Made by a program: the position numbers and the translations under genes. Under the pieces are notes generated by a model, which was not told where the DNA came from, did not search any database, and saw only the letters and a list, made by a program, of their open reading frames with translations. From Enoplosus armatus (Eukaryota; Chordata; Actinopteri; Centrarchiformes; Enoplosidae), in assembly GCF_043641665.1 (NCBI RefSeq), contig NC_092198.1, positions 9,236,501 to 9,300,500 on the forward strand: DNA of 64,000 nucleotides, given 5' to 3'. This document shows, piece by piece, positions 27,115-39,100 of this stretch (position 1 is the stretch's first letter; each line of letters begins with the position of its first letter).

Positions 27115-27321
27115 CCAAAATTCTCTCAGTCCACTTTAACCAATTTTCATAAAAACCACATATTTTTCAATTTGAAAAAGATTGCAATTGAAACGTCAAG
27201 TTTATTTAAATCCATAAAAATGGGATAGACTTTTTTACAATTCTCTACAATGAGTAGATCACTACATGAGTGCTCTGCACTTGGTTTGATTTTCACTGAA
27301 AGTGGGCTGAGTGAATTTTGC
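27115..27321. repeat. Imperfect inverted repeat, about 23 bp arms
   Basis: The left arm at 27115-27137 pairs with the reverse complement of 27299-27321 at 20 of 23 positions (shared core AAAATTC, CTCAG, CCACTTT). The interior of about 160 bp is AT-rich and non-coding. It is probably a small MITE. The family was not recognised. Confidence 0.5.
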
Positions 27322-30300
27322 AAAGCTCCTCTTCAGTTACACTCAAATCCAATTCATTATGTATAGCCTGACAACTAAGACAACGTTAATTCTCGCCTAA
27401 CTCTTATTGTGCTTTGCATTGCCAAACTGAACATTAACCTTAAACCTTAAAACATCCGTGTGTACCCCATGTGAAGTTAGTCTAGTTGACCTCGACCCCC
27501 CCCTCCTCCAGATCATGATGTTCTCAGAAAAGGTGAGTTTTGATGATGATGACGACACCTTCCATGCAGTTCGCGGCACAGCTAAACAGCCCTGTTGGTT
27601 CATGTTGCCAGTGTACTCGTCAAAAGGCCAGGTCAGTGCTGGTGCACTGCTGTTTGTAGTAAACACCGAAAAGTCAGAGAAAGGAAAAGAAAGTTCCAAA
27701 ACAGAGCATGGGGGAGAGCATTATCAAGGCAGACAGACGAGGTTTAAGGGGCATTATGCTCCTGTGAAGCCCAAATGTCAATAGGAAACTAATGAACCTG
27801 AGAATTGTTCCTTGTTTTAGTAAATAACAGGTCAAACTAACTTCTGTACTTGCATTAAAATACAAATTCATGGATTTATATACAGTATATTTCATTTTCT
27901 TGAATTGAAATGGCAGGACTTTTATTATGTGGGCTCCCAACAAGGGAAAACTAGAAACATTTTTATCAGATCAACATAAAGGACTTCAGGTTTTAGAGCA
28001 CTTTACAATATTTAACTTCCACATTCACTTGGCTTTCATCAAAGAGGCCAACAAATCTTAACTACTCGACCTCTGCAGGTCACTTCCTTCACCTGCAACT
28101 GAAGCAAATGAGAAATCCAGAGAGGCTCCAATCTGATGACTGACTTTCTCTGACCTTCTTTTATGTAGGTCACCAGCGACTTCTTTAAGGGAGCTCTTTC
28201 AGGTGTGGCTCAGAGGGACCCGGCGTATGGCCGGGACCTGAACCTGTGCCTCTGAAGAGCAGGTCATAAATCTACCTTCCTCCTCTGGTCTTACTGCCGA
28301 CGTCATTGTCAATCTGCTACAACATATTGGCCTCCCTTCACTTAAATCAAGATTTATAATACTTTTACGATGAAGCCCAGCTGGACTTCAAAAATAAGCC
28401 GCATTAAGGAGAGCAAATATTGCCGGGGCCTTGTGATCAATATAACAGGTGGCCAGGATCAGATAAATATGGCCGACATGTAGTACAGAGCGCCGACTCA
28501 ATCTGCTGTCATATTCCCATGATGTGAAGTCTAAATCTATTTCACCTGCTGGGCTTCTGTTACTTTTCCACAACGTGCGTCCGAGTCATGTCTGCAGTTA
28601 AGACATATAAAAACTGTCACGGCTTTAAATGAATGTGCTATCTGACAACGTCAGGGTCTGTCACTTTCTTCTTCTGGGCCTAAAAGTCAAAAACTGAGCG
28701 TGTTACGGCCTTACGTGGACATGAGATTAGATTAGATTATGTAGTATGAAAGAAGAGTAATGCAAACAGACAAATATATTGTACATTGTCCAAAGTGGTA
28801 TTTGACTCCACTACCTGCCTCCTCTACTCCGTACCGGCTAAACCTTTTAAATATCTCAGGGCATTTCTGGGACCTGCACTGCTGAATATTTATCACACCC
28901 GACTGGCACTGTTCCAGTTAGTTTTAAGACTGCCGCAGTTGAATCTCTTCATCAGTTAGTTTTATTTTTCCGTTATCATAATCAAGGGTCTGAGGATAGA
29001 GGGTGTTTTTCATATTTGTCTAAAAGTTTGTTATTCATGTCAAGTTGCATGTGTTCACATATACAGCAGCTTTCACTCTCCTTTTTCAGATGACTCATAA
29101 AAAAAGGGGATAAAATGAGAGACTGACGTCATGGCGGCATTCTTGCTTCATATTTAATACAGCAGCATTTTCCACATTCCAGTGGCAACAATAGATATTC
29201 TCAAGTTCACTCTCTGACCAATCAACCTGTTTACGCTTCCTTGTCAGGAGATCGCGGTTTATTCATGAGAGCTGGCCAGAATGGTGAGAACAGGAACAGC
29301 GTCCCCCAAATGCACAAACAATTGGGAAAGGCATCCATCAAGCAGATGGAACAATCTGGAGCGGCCCTGCAAACCCACAAGTTTTCTCTCTGAAGAGTAC
29401 ACGGCAAGAGGAAGCAGAGGAGGCAGAGGAGACATGAGACGAGATGCTTTCTTCATCTTCCCTGACACCCACATACAAGCTTGTGCACGCACATGCAAAC
29501 ATCAAAGCTTTCAGATGAAGAGTATGAACTAAAGTCTGGTCAGTCGGATCCCGCTGTGTTGCTGGAAAGCAAAGAGCTTTGATGCGACATCTTTATATAT
29601 GCAGGGTCCCAGCTTGTGGTTTAGTGAATGGGTCCAAATAGCCTCGGTATGAGCAGTTGGTTTGTTGTAGGCTCCAGTTGCTGCCTGGCATTGCATAAGA
29701 GTGTAATAATACAATGCTTTTTCAGCGAGGCATGTTATAAATAAAACCACAGAAAGCATCTGTTGACAGCAGCTCAGCTCCTCCACTGGAAATGTTTGGG
29801 ACTGTAGACATCACGCGACATGTGTTTAAAGTTTATAAACTGTGCTTTAAAGTTGCTTTTGATTTTTCCACCCACACTATAATTCAAATAAATGATTCCC
29901 AACTACTTTACCCTAAACTATTTTATTTTTGACAAAACACGTTGGACGAATAGGCTGTTAAAGTAAATCAATATGTGAGATGTGTGTCTAGTGCAAGCAG
30001 TATAATAAAAGCAGAGACCCTTTGACAGCATTAAGACAAAGTGAAGCTGGTGTGTGGTTAGTTTCCGCTGTGTGGAAAAGAACATACGGCTCACATGTCA
30101 CTCACTATCCTTCATAGTGAAGAGAGTTTTGTGTTATCAGCTGCGCTCACCTGTTAAACCTCCTATAAACTGCAATTGTCACCCTTTTTTATAGCAGTTT
30201 CATGATGGCTGGACTGGAGACAAGGCTATAAAAAGGAGATAAGCTTAGGTAATATTCCCCATTAGAAACCATTACTGGTAGGACAGACGGTGCAATAATG

Positions 30301-31600
30301 TGGGCAAACCTGGAATCACAACTCAAGCACAGATGAATAATGCTAATGTTAATCTATGGGGAGTATCAAAACCTGCCTGCACTTTACCAAAGACTCTGTT
30401 TGTCATTTCACTCCATTAAATCACAAAGAATTACGCAGTGTCAACAAGTAACAGAATTAGCAGCCGGGGGCATATAGACACAGAGAGGAGCTGCATGGCA
30501 TACGGCCCCACCGAGCCGATGCCATTGTGTCTCTGTGGACCCACTGGAGACACAACAGGTGTGTCAATATGACAAGCATTCAACCCGTCGACTGTGTCTG
30601 CCTCATATAAACACTGAATAAATATAGATGCTTTCCATTTTCACTCTCAGCGGCGCACAGCTACACCACACGAGAACATCAGATGAAACACAAACATTCA
30701 GAGATCATGTAGAGTTCAGGGGAAAATCACAGACGGAACTATTTTCTCTTAAGAAACAATCGTTTTTACAGCATTATATCAGCCATGAATTCATAGATAA
30801 TTCATACCATGAGGAGAGAAAGCAATAAGAGTTTGCATGTCTGTTAAAACTTTCTTTGTGAGACACACTTGCTTTTTTCTTCAAGCAGAACTGTGTTAGT
30901 AAAAGGAGTGGCTGTGCAATTCTCTCACTAGGATGGATCAGGGGTTTTATATCATTGTATGCTACTTTTTAGGTATCTTCAACATGGAAATTTAGATGCA
31001 CAACTGCACAGTTCACAACACTAATAAAATGACAGTATTATTCAGTGCTCTGGTACTTAATAAAGTCTCCAGTGACCTTATTATCATATCATACAGAAGC
31101 CTACTGTATCCTCTTCATGTGCACAGCATTACATTTTGTGACATTTCCAGTTTCTGCAACATGGCAAATAACACATCCCTCTGAATGTTATTAGAGGATT
31201 ACTGTAGCTCTTCCTCACACACGCACGACTGATGCCAAACAGAATTGAGATGAACAGGTTGGAGAAAATTGGCTTGTCCCCGCCGTGAACAGACGATACA
31301 AAACGGTGCGTCGGGGCTGCCAGTCTCCCACCAGATGGTAAATGAGAGAGACACGGGCGATCGAATAACAAATACAACGAATCACATGATCAAAAAACCA
31401 AACCCGCGCATAGAGGGAAAAACACGGAGGGAAAGCGATTATTCGCCACATAGTCATACAATTCAAACACCCAACCACACATTTGATTATATAGAATTTC
31501 TTTGATTTCTACTTTAATATCTTTATGACTATTTCCTTCTGGGTCGCTCCGCCTTATATTAATGTGAGTACAATTGAATGAATTCATTTAAGAGGGTATA
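27322..31600. other. Intergenic DNA, no gene seen
   Basis: No repeat of note and no gene I can support. An exon-like piece at 28168-28254 (acceptor-like AG, 28-codon frame then a stop) has no convincing partner exons. A 108-codon frame at 27458-27784 likewise shows no known motif. Confidence 0.45.
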
Positions 31601-31860
31601 TACAGAGGGACTTATTTAATTAATCATTTTAGCAGATTTAATAGCCTCCTTCAATATTTAAGAGTGTGTAAAGTTATTTGTCATCGTGGCACACTGATTT
31701 AGGGAGGGAGGAATTGTCACTTTATTAGTTGCGCGCATCAATTTCAGGCAATCAAATTAAATCTTTTATCTCAATCCTGGGAAACCTCGCTGCGCGCGGG
31801 CCCATGTGACATTCATTAGCTGTTAAAGGCTACGGGGAAGAATAAACCAATTTTACGGAT
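31600..31860. promoter_or_regulatory. Candidate conserved non-coding block upstream of dll4
   Basis: Roughly 1.0-1.3 kb before the dll4 TATA box lies unique-looking sequence free of simple repeats, with dense homeobox-like ATTA/TAAT cores and patches such as CAATCAAATTAAATC, ATTCATTAGCTGTTAAAGGC and AATAAACCAATTTTACGG. A perfect octamer ATTTGCAT follows at 31913-31920. Composition of this sort is typical of vertebrate developmental enhancers. Conservation itself cannot be judged from one sequence, so this is inference only. Confidence 0.25.
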
Positions 31861-31883
31861 GCAGGTGATTGTGTGTGTGTGTC

Positions 31884-31908
31884 AGAGAGAGAGAGAGAGA
31901 GAGAGAGG
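31884..31908. repeat. (AG)n microsatellite
   Basis: A short GT run (31871-31882) is followed by about 25 bases of AG. Confidence 0.9.
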
Positions 31909-32839
31909 GCTCATTTGCATACAGCTGAATAGTTATGTCTCACGTCCCGCACATTACACCCGCATGAGGGCGAGAGAGGGACACGCGTCGCAACAATAGG
32001 AGGCACGCCGCCACTAAACCGTAAAACGCATGGGTGGGCATGAAGGGGCACACGCCACCAACAAGATGAAACACACCCACAATAACATGGTAGGAAAAAA
32101 TGTGACACTGGACACATTGTAGGCCTGTGTGTCTGTGCGTAACAGGAAACTGTATTTGTATTAGAGTTAAGGAGAATTTGATATGTAAAAGACACATGTT
32201 TTAGGTTGATTCAGGTGAATCAGGACATTTGTCTTGAATATTGTATCTGGTATCACGTGGGTCTGTTTTGCTTCTAAATGTCTAAAAAAAGAAAACAGTA
32301 AAGAAAGTGAATTTCAACAGCAATTTTTTTTTTAAAAATGCTGGAGAGATTTCTCCTTTCAATCGCATTTCTAGTCTTATTGTTTTTGATGCAGCCCGGG
32401 GGAGAGACACTCGTGACCCCACAGAGAGTGGAGGGGTCTGAGAGGAAATAGTGCGCGCGGCTCCAACGCTGTAGTGCGGGCTAATTAAGCGTGCACTTGA
32501 GTGGAACCGAGGGCAAAAGGGTGCAAGGAGTGAGGCAGTAATTGAATTCCTGCTTTCTATCCTCATAGGTTTCGGGTTCTCTCCTTCATTGTCCTCACTC
32601 ACTGTCCATAATGTGTGAATGTGCGTCCGGCGTATTGTGCGCTAAAAATAAGTCAACAGATGTTAGGGCTTGTTAATAATCGCCCAGTGTCCACGGTGGT
32701 CAGTCAGCACAGTGCCAGTGGGTATTAAATCTGGATAATTGTTGTTGGGTTGGAAGGGAAGGGGGCTGAATATGTGGAGGTGGGCGGTGTCAGTGGTGGG
32801 TGATTGACAGTTTATGTAATGAGCAGCGCAGTGCAAGTC

Positions 32840-32847
32840 TATATATC
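32840..32847 (+). promoter_or_regulatory. dll4: dll4 TATA box
   Basis: TATATATC-type element in the context GTCTATATATCTGGGAGG. A start site about 30 bases downstream (near 32870) would give a leader of about 417 nt that contains no ATG before the dll4 initiator, which fits a real promoter. The start site itself is inferred. Confidence 0.6.
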
Positions 32848-32869
32848 TGGGAGGAGACGCAGCACGGTT

Positions 32870-33286
32870 CATTCACGAGTAATAAGGCGAGTGGTGAACG
32901 TCCGCGGCGCACTGACGCACCAAGTTCAGCACCAAAACAAGCCCTTAGCAGCGCACACGCAGCGGAGTGACCATTGTGGAGTACAGTAGCACGCAAAGGA
33001 GCGGACGCCTGCTGACAGAGAGAGGCCCAGCTGTGGATATTGGTCTTCCCTCACCTTTGGATAACTTGGGAGAGATTGGAAACGCTTTTTCTCTGGACGC
33101 TTTCTTTTTTTGACGCACAGCAACAAGGAGCTACGGGAGAACTCCCTGGGAGTGAAGAAGGATTTATACGTGTTTCAGAGATTTTTTTTTTTCCATTTGT
33201 TTACCTCGGTGTAAATACTTTGGAATAGGAAGGTTTTTTGCTGCTTTATTGGCTGGTGACGCGGCTGCCCTGGAGAAGCGAGAAGG
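32870..33286 (+). other. dll4: dll4 5' untranslated region (inferred)
   Basis: From the predicted start site to the initiator codon I find no upstream ATG in any frame, unlike the neighbouring chac1 leader. The 5' boundary is estimated from the TATA box. Confidence 0.5.
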
Positions 33287-33340
33287 ATGGCAGCCTGGTT
33301 CACCTTTACCATCGCATTCAGCACCACGTTGATATCACAG
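33287..33340 (+). CDS. dll4: dll4 exon 1: initiator and most of signal peptide
   Basis: Eighteen codons, [18 protein letters not shown], ending in phase 0 before GTATGAAGG. The hydrophobic stretch is the start of the signal peptide. The MAA start resembles mammalian DLL4. Confidence 0.92.
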
Positions 33341-36080
33341 GTATGAAGGAGGATAATAGCTACACCCCCCCAACCTCCACCCCTCCCCGGTGGTCCTGAC
33401 AGATGGAGAGCCAGTGGTTTTCATGTTTTTAAGCTATATGTAACCGCACCGACGTTCTCCTAAATCTTATTTCCTTCTCTTTTAGGTATGTGGCTCCGGT
33501 GTTTTTGAGCTCGATCTCCACGAATTTAAAAACCACAAAGGTTTGCTGGCAAATGGGAACGCGTGCAAACCCAACTGCAGGACTTATTTTAGGATTTGCT
33601 TGAAGAACTATCAGGCTGTGGTCTCGCCAGGTGACTGCATCTTTGGGAGTACAATGACAGCGGTGCTGGGGACGAACTCTTTCAGCGCCAGGGACAGTGG
33701 CACTTTACCGAGGCCGATTCAAATACCGTTCAACTTCGGGTGGCCGGTAAGAGCGTGGGGCAGTGCGTCCACTTTCATGTCTTTTATCACAGCGGCGGCT
33801 GTTATGTTGTTTCAAGGGAGCTGCTATGCATTTTGGGAGCGCGCCGGTTATTGGTCAGCTCATCTAATCCATATCATTAGGTAATACTCTGCCGACAAAA
33901 CAGATTGGACTGCCACGACGTCGGCCGTGCAATGATCACTGTAACACACAATTCTGCAGGAAGCCTTGAGTGTAATTGAAATAGCTCTTTTCAACAACCA
34001 GCAGTCAATTAAATGCAATAGAAAAAGAAACTTTCCTCCCTAAATGATGAGCTCTGTAAAAAAAAAAAAAATTAAGTAAAATGGATATTAATTATCTGCA
34101 TGTGTTTTTCTCCTCAGGGGTCGTTTTCATTAATAATTGAAGCCTGGCATTCACCTTATGGAAATCTACCTGTAGGTAAGTGCAACATTTTGTTACCACA
34201 GGAGGGAGCTCTGTCTGTACATTTAACTCATGAGGCTCTCCAACTAGTTTACCTTTTTTTTTTTTTTGCACAAAAGGCAACATTTAGGCTATTAAATACA
34301 GCTCAGTCATTCAACATGTTCCTCTCCACCTCTTGTTAATTGTTAAACAATTTCACACCATTTTCACGCCTATTCACTCCTTTGTTATGAACTTCAGAAC
34401 ACCTTTTTCATTCTTATACCCAATACAATTGAACTTCCTCTGGTTTATTTTTGGCGTGGGAAAGAGCTGTGGGCTTTGGTGAGAATACTCAGTGCCTGCC
34501 AAAAACCCCTGACTACATCTTCCTGTATTTTACACCTTACTCTGTTCCGCCCTTTGGAAGAGGGGACTGGGCCTGGGAATGTTTTTGCTGACGGAAAGAA
34601 AGGAGGACATTTCAACCTGAGTTTATCTTTCATCTAAGCTGTATGGGATTTGATAAGGGATGCAGCTTGGTGCTGGGCAGATTGTTAAAACGAAAGTGAA
34701 TGACTTTTGAACCCTCAAGCCATTTATGATGCAGTCCTTGACATAAAACCATAATCATCCCAGGACATAAACAAGCTTAGATATCCCACATTAATTCTGA
34801 CTTTCTCCTCTTTCTCTTTTTTGCCTCTTTCAGATACCAGCGACCCAGACTTTTTGATTAGCTTTTTTGCCATCCAAAGACAGCTGGGTGTAGGAACTGA
34901 CTGGTCTCAGGACATGCAGACCGGAAAGCAGACAGAGCTCAGATATTCTTACCGGTTTGTCTGCAACGAAAGTTACTACGGAGAGAGTTGTTCCAAAAAG
35001 TGCACACCCAGGGACGACCGATTTGGCCACTACACCTGCAACCGTGACGGACAGTTATCCTGTCTGCCTGGCTGGAAGGGAAAATACTGCGAAGAACGTA
35101 AGCAATCAACCAAATATCTTCTATTAGACCGGTTCACTCCTGGCTGATTTACTGGACATCAGAAGTCTGGTCTTGCTCTCTTTTAGCATGTCTGTCCGGT
35201 GACACTGGAGTTTCGTAGTTCTGTGTTTTTATATTTAACATGGCCGTTTATCCAGAATGTTTGAAAATGACTTCTAGATATCGTTTCAGTCATGATAAGA
35301 ACTCTTTGCAGGATTTGGTGGACCGTCCTTACCTTAACAGAGTTGCTACTTCTGCGAGGTCTCTCCACGGTGGATGGCCTTTGCCCTTCGTCATTATGGT
35401 TTAGGTCCTAGAGAGAAAACAGATTTATGAGCAGGCACAAGTTCCAGATATCAGTAGTCATTAAGTTGCAAGATACCCCATAGGTCATCATCATTAAGGC
35501 CACAAGATGTTGAGTATAACGAGACATGACGTAATGATGTCTGGCACGTCTGACAGGCAATTTTGATGTGGAGTGCATTTTTCAGAGATCATATAATTTG
35601 TAATCATATCATTCCGAAGTGTAATTGGTTGCGGGTTTGTGAGGGACAGACGGCTTAGCATGACAACAGGCACATTATACTTGTGCGAACCCACTTGGCC
35701 AAATCATAGACCAACACTCCCATGTCTTGGACAGCTCTGAATGGGCCCTATGAGGAGGCCTGATGCCATTTGGCTCCACAATACCAAGGGGCCTTTCTCA
35801 CCAAAACAAATTAATCAAAGAGTAGATTGGAAGGAGGCACCCGTGAGAGTAATAGTTACCATGTGCTGGATACGCGGCCACATGGGTGACAGCGGATCTG
35901 TCATCCATGTCACTTGGTGGTGGTGAAAGAGAAATTGGCGTGTGCTATTTTGACTGTGGCGCCAAATTCTAACCAGATGGGCTCACGTGTTGCAATTACA
36001 GGCACATCAATCGTCCGGTGACTACAGAAAATATACATGAGAAAGATAGATTGGGCATCTTTTAGACACTATAACCCCCT

Positions 36081-36123
<43 letters not shown>

Positions 36124-39100
36124 CACACACACTCCCATGCATCAATTCAAACAAGCCTGGTCATTTGGGCCTGCGAGTTTTACAGGGTTGAAGAAAGCAA
36201 AATAAAGCAGAAATACATGTTGTAAAGTTTAGATAACGATATGCAAACAGTAGGGAAATAATATGCTAATTAAACTGTAAACAAATGGCTAATGAACACA
36301 GCTGTAAGGGCTAAATGATCATTTCCTTTAGCTTGTCAATATGCAGATTAGCTAACCTGTGCACGATAATGTAAAATAAAGTACATTTACCTGGGTAACA
36401 GTTTGTGTCTAAAGGAAGTCACATCCAAGTTAGAACTGAGAGTTTGTGTTTATAAAATAAACAGATTTTTTTTGTAGTAGGCTACTGTACCGCGCGTGCC
36501 CGGTAACATAATCCGCACGCGGGCGGGGGATGCGCGGGCATTGATAGGAGGAGCCCGGCCGACTGCACGCGCCAAGGTTAATCGCGGCATTATTATCCGC
36601 CACGCGCCACCGATGTTTTAGTCCCTTCCATTGTTGGTCGCGCGGTAGTGGCAGCTGCAAATATGGTTCTGGCAGACCACAAACAACAATAGTGACAGCT
36701 GTCTGCTATTGAGAGCAAGCATCTGCTCTGGACTAAACCGGCCGCTTACCGTCAGCCGCCTGATATGTTGTCCTGCGAGTCAGTGTCATGCAAGACCGGT
36801 ACACTTGAAACAGGACAAACAGACCCTCGACCGGTTGGCAGCTGGGGGCGTGGCGGACAGGTTTAGATGAAATGGAGGCTTCCAAGGAAAGTTGAGACAG
36901 ATTTAGGCCTCATGTACTTCAACATAAAGGCCCACAGTTGGCTACTAAATTAGGTCTCTGTAGCCTCGGTTGTTGTTATAGAGTCCTACAGTGTTATTGT
37001 ATAGAGTTTTAGTTACTTCTTATTGTTTTTAACAGTTTGAAAATTGTGTAACTTATTCAGTTTTTGATACATTGTGCACATCACCAGGCACAGTTAAAAC
37101 AACCAGGTGGGAGCACATAGCAACAACAACAAAAAAGAGCAGCAGACTGACTGCATGCTTGTGTTTTTCTCTCTGCTTTAGCGATCTGTCTGGAAGGCTG
37201 CAGCGAGAGGAACGGAAACTGCTCCAAACCTGGCGAGTGTGTGTAAGTATTAATAATTATGAAGTGTTGAAATTGGTGTCGGCTGTTGAGTAGGAAGGAA
37301 CACATATGGGAACAGTGCGAGCTACATCCACGTGCTTTGGTCATGTTTCTCTAAAACCAATTTTCATTTTCAAGTTCAGTGTCGTGTTAACATCAGCAGC
37401 TCTTTCTCCTATATATTGTGTTTATATACGGCTAATCAGAACGGGATATTTCATCCTTTGAAGACCCACATAGGTTATTCTGTCCATATCATTTATCAAG
37501 GGAGGTTGAAGTTCTCCAAAATCAACAACATTTCAGTTTATTCCCTCTCTCGCCTCCCTGCGTCACTCACTGGCTTCCCTGCTTCCCATGTTCCTTTCTT
37601 GTCACTACCCAGTCCCACTCACTCACTCACTCACTCACTCACTCACCAGCAAGGATAATTCACACACTCACCCACTCGCTGTGAGAAATTCCTCCTGAAT
37701 CCTATTTTGCCCTCTTTTTCAGAGACAAATCCATCATTCCCACCGCTAAAACTGACCCAAATTGAGGTTAAACCCCTTCAGATACACAACTCTGTAAAGC
37801 TGCATGGCCGTGCCTCTGCTCACTCAGCAAAAAAAAAAAAATGTTGGAACCTTAAAAGTACATCTTAAGTCCCCCCCCCCCCGATCTCATGGTCTGACAA
37901 GTTTGCTGCGGACTGTGCTGAGAAATAGATATTCATGAGAAATGAGAAAAATGCTTTGACTGTTGGCTCGCTGCCAGGAATGTTTAAAGCCATATTTCAA
38001 CATATATATTTTTACATTATCATTATTTATCCTTAATATACTGTACATACCTTCATGATGATTTTACCCCCGTCGACCTTTGTTTATCCTGTAGTTACTG
38101 CATTCACCAGTTTGTAATGTAGACAAGCCTTATATCATTATTCACCATGGTTACACAAAAAACAACGTTGCTTGTATGTAATAACTGTAATTATGTAATA
38201 AGGTTACCAGTGCTGAGGCATGATTTCACTTTGCACTTACCACATGCCTTCTGAAAAGAAAAAAATCGCTTTTAATTTTTCATGTTTTCATGATGGATTT
38301 ATATGAGCATTTAATGATTGTATCCAACGGTGCTGCAGCTATTAATGTCTTGTTACATGATTGATGACTGATTTCTTAATGTAATCACCAGCTAATCCGT
38401 GACAGGCCTGTAAAGCACAGACGTCTGCCCTTGTTTAATCTGAGTCGACTGATTGTATGTTTAATAGAAATAGCCATTGGCAGTTTTAAGTACCAGATTC
38501 AGACATGTTATTCATGACAAATAGAAGACCTTCAATATGAGGAATAAGAGATTAATCAAAACACCTATTTTTGACACTTTGCAGATGCAGAGACGGCTGG
38601 CAAGGCACATTCTGTGACGAGTGTAAGAAGTACCCGGCCTGTAAGCATGGCACCTGCCAGCTGCCATGGCAGTGTAACTGTCAGGAGGGCTGGGGAGGCC
38701 TATTATGTGACCAAGGTACACCACACAACTTGGACCACTGCTGCTGTTCCTTTTTAGAAGATGTTCTCATATTACTTGTGCGTTGTTTTCATTTGAATTA
38801 ACTTGAAAGCATTAGTAAATTAGGTTTCCTCTGAAGTGTTCCATTCATAGCTTTGCGCACATCCGGGGTAGATGGCTTTTTTCTTTTTTTTTTGTCCCCT
38901 GGGCAGGCTCACTGTAAACAAACACTCTTCTCTCCCCCAGATCTGAACTTCTGCACCCATCACCATCCCTGTGTGAATGGCGCCACCTGCATGAACACAG
39001 GACAGGGCAGCTATACGTGTACTTGCCTGCCTGGTTTCACTGGGGTCAACTGTGAGCTGGAGATGCAGGAGTGTGACAGCAACCCCTGCAGGAATGGAGG

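Noticed and set aside
27458..27784. 108-codon frame with a GATGATGATGACGAC acidic stretch, and its 100-codon opposite-strand partner
   Set aside because: No homology I can recognise; single-exon frame without promoter or poly(A) context.
28168..28254. Exon-like piece with an acceptor-type AG and 28 codons ending in a stop
   Set aside because: No convincing upstream exon in a compatible phase and no recognisable protein family.
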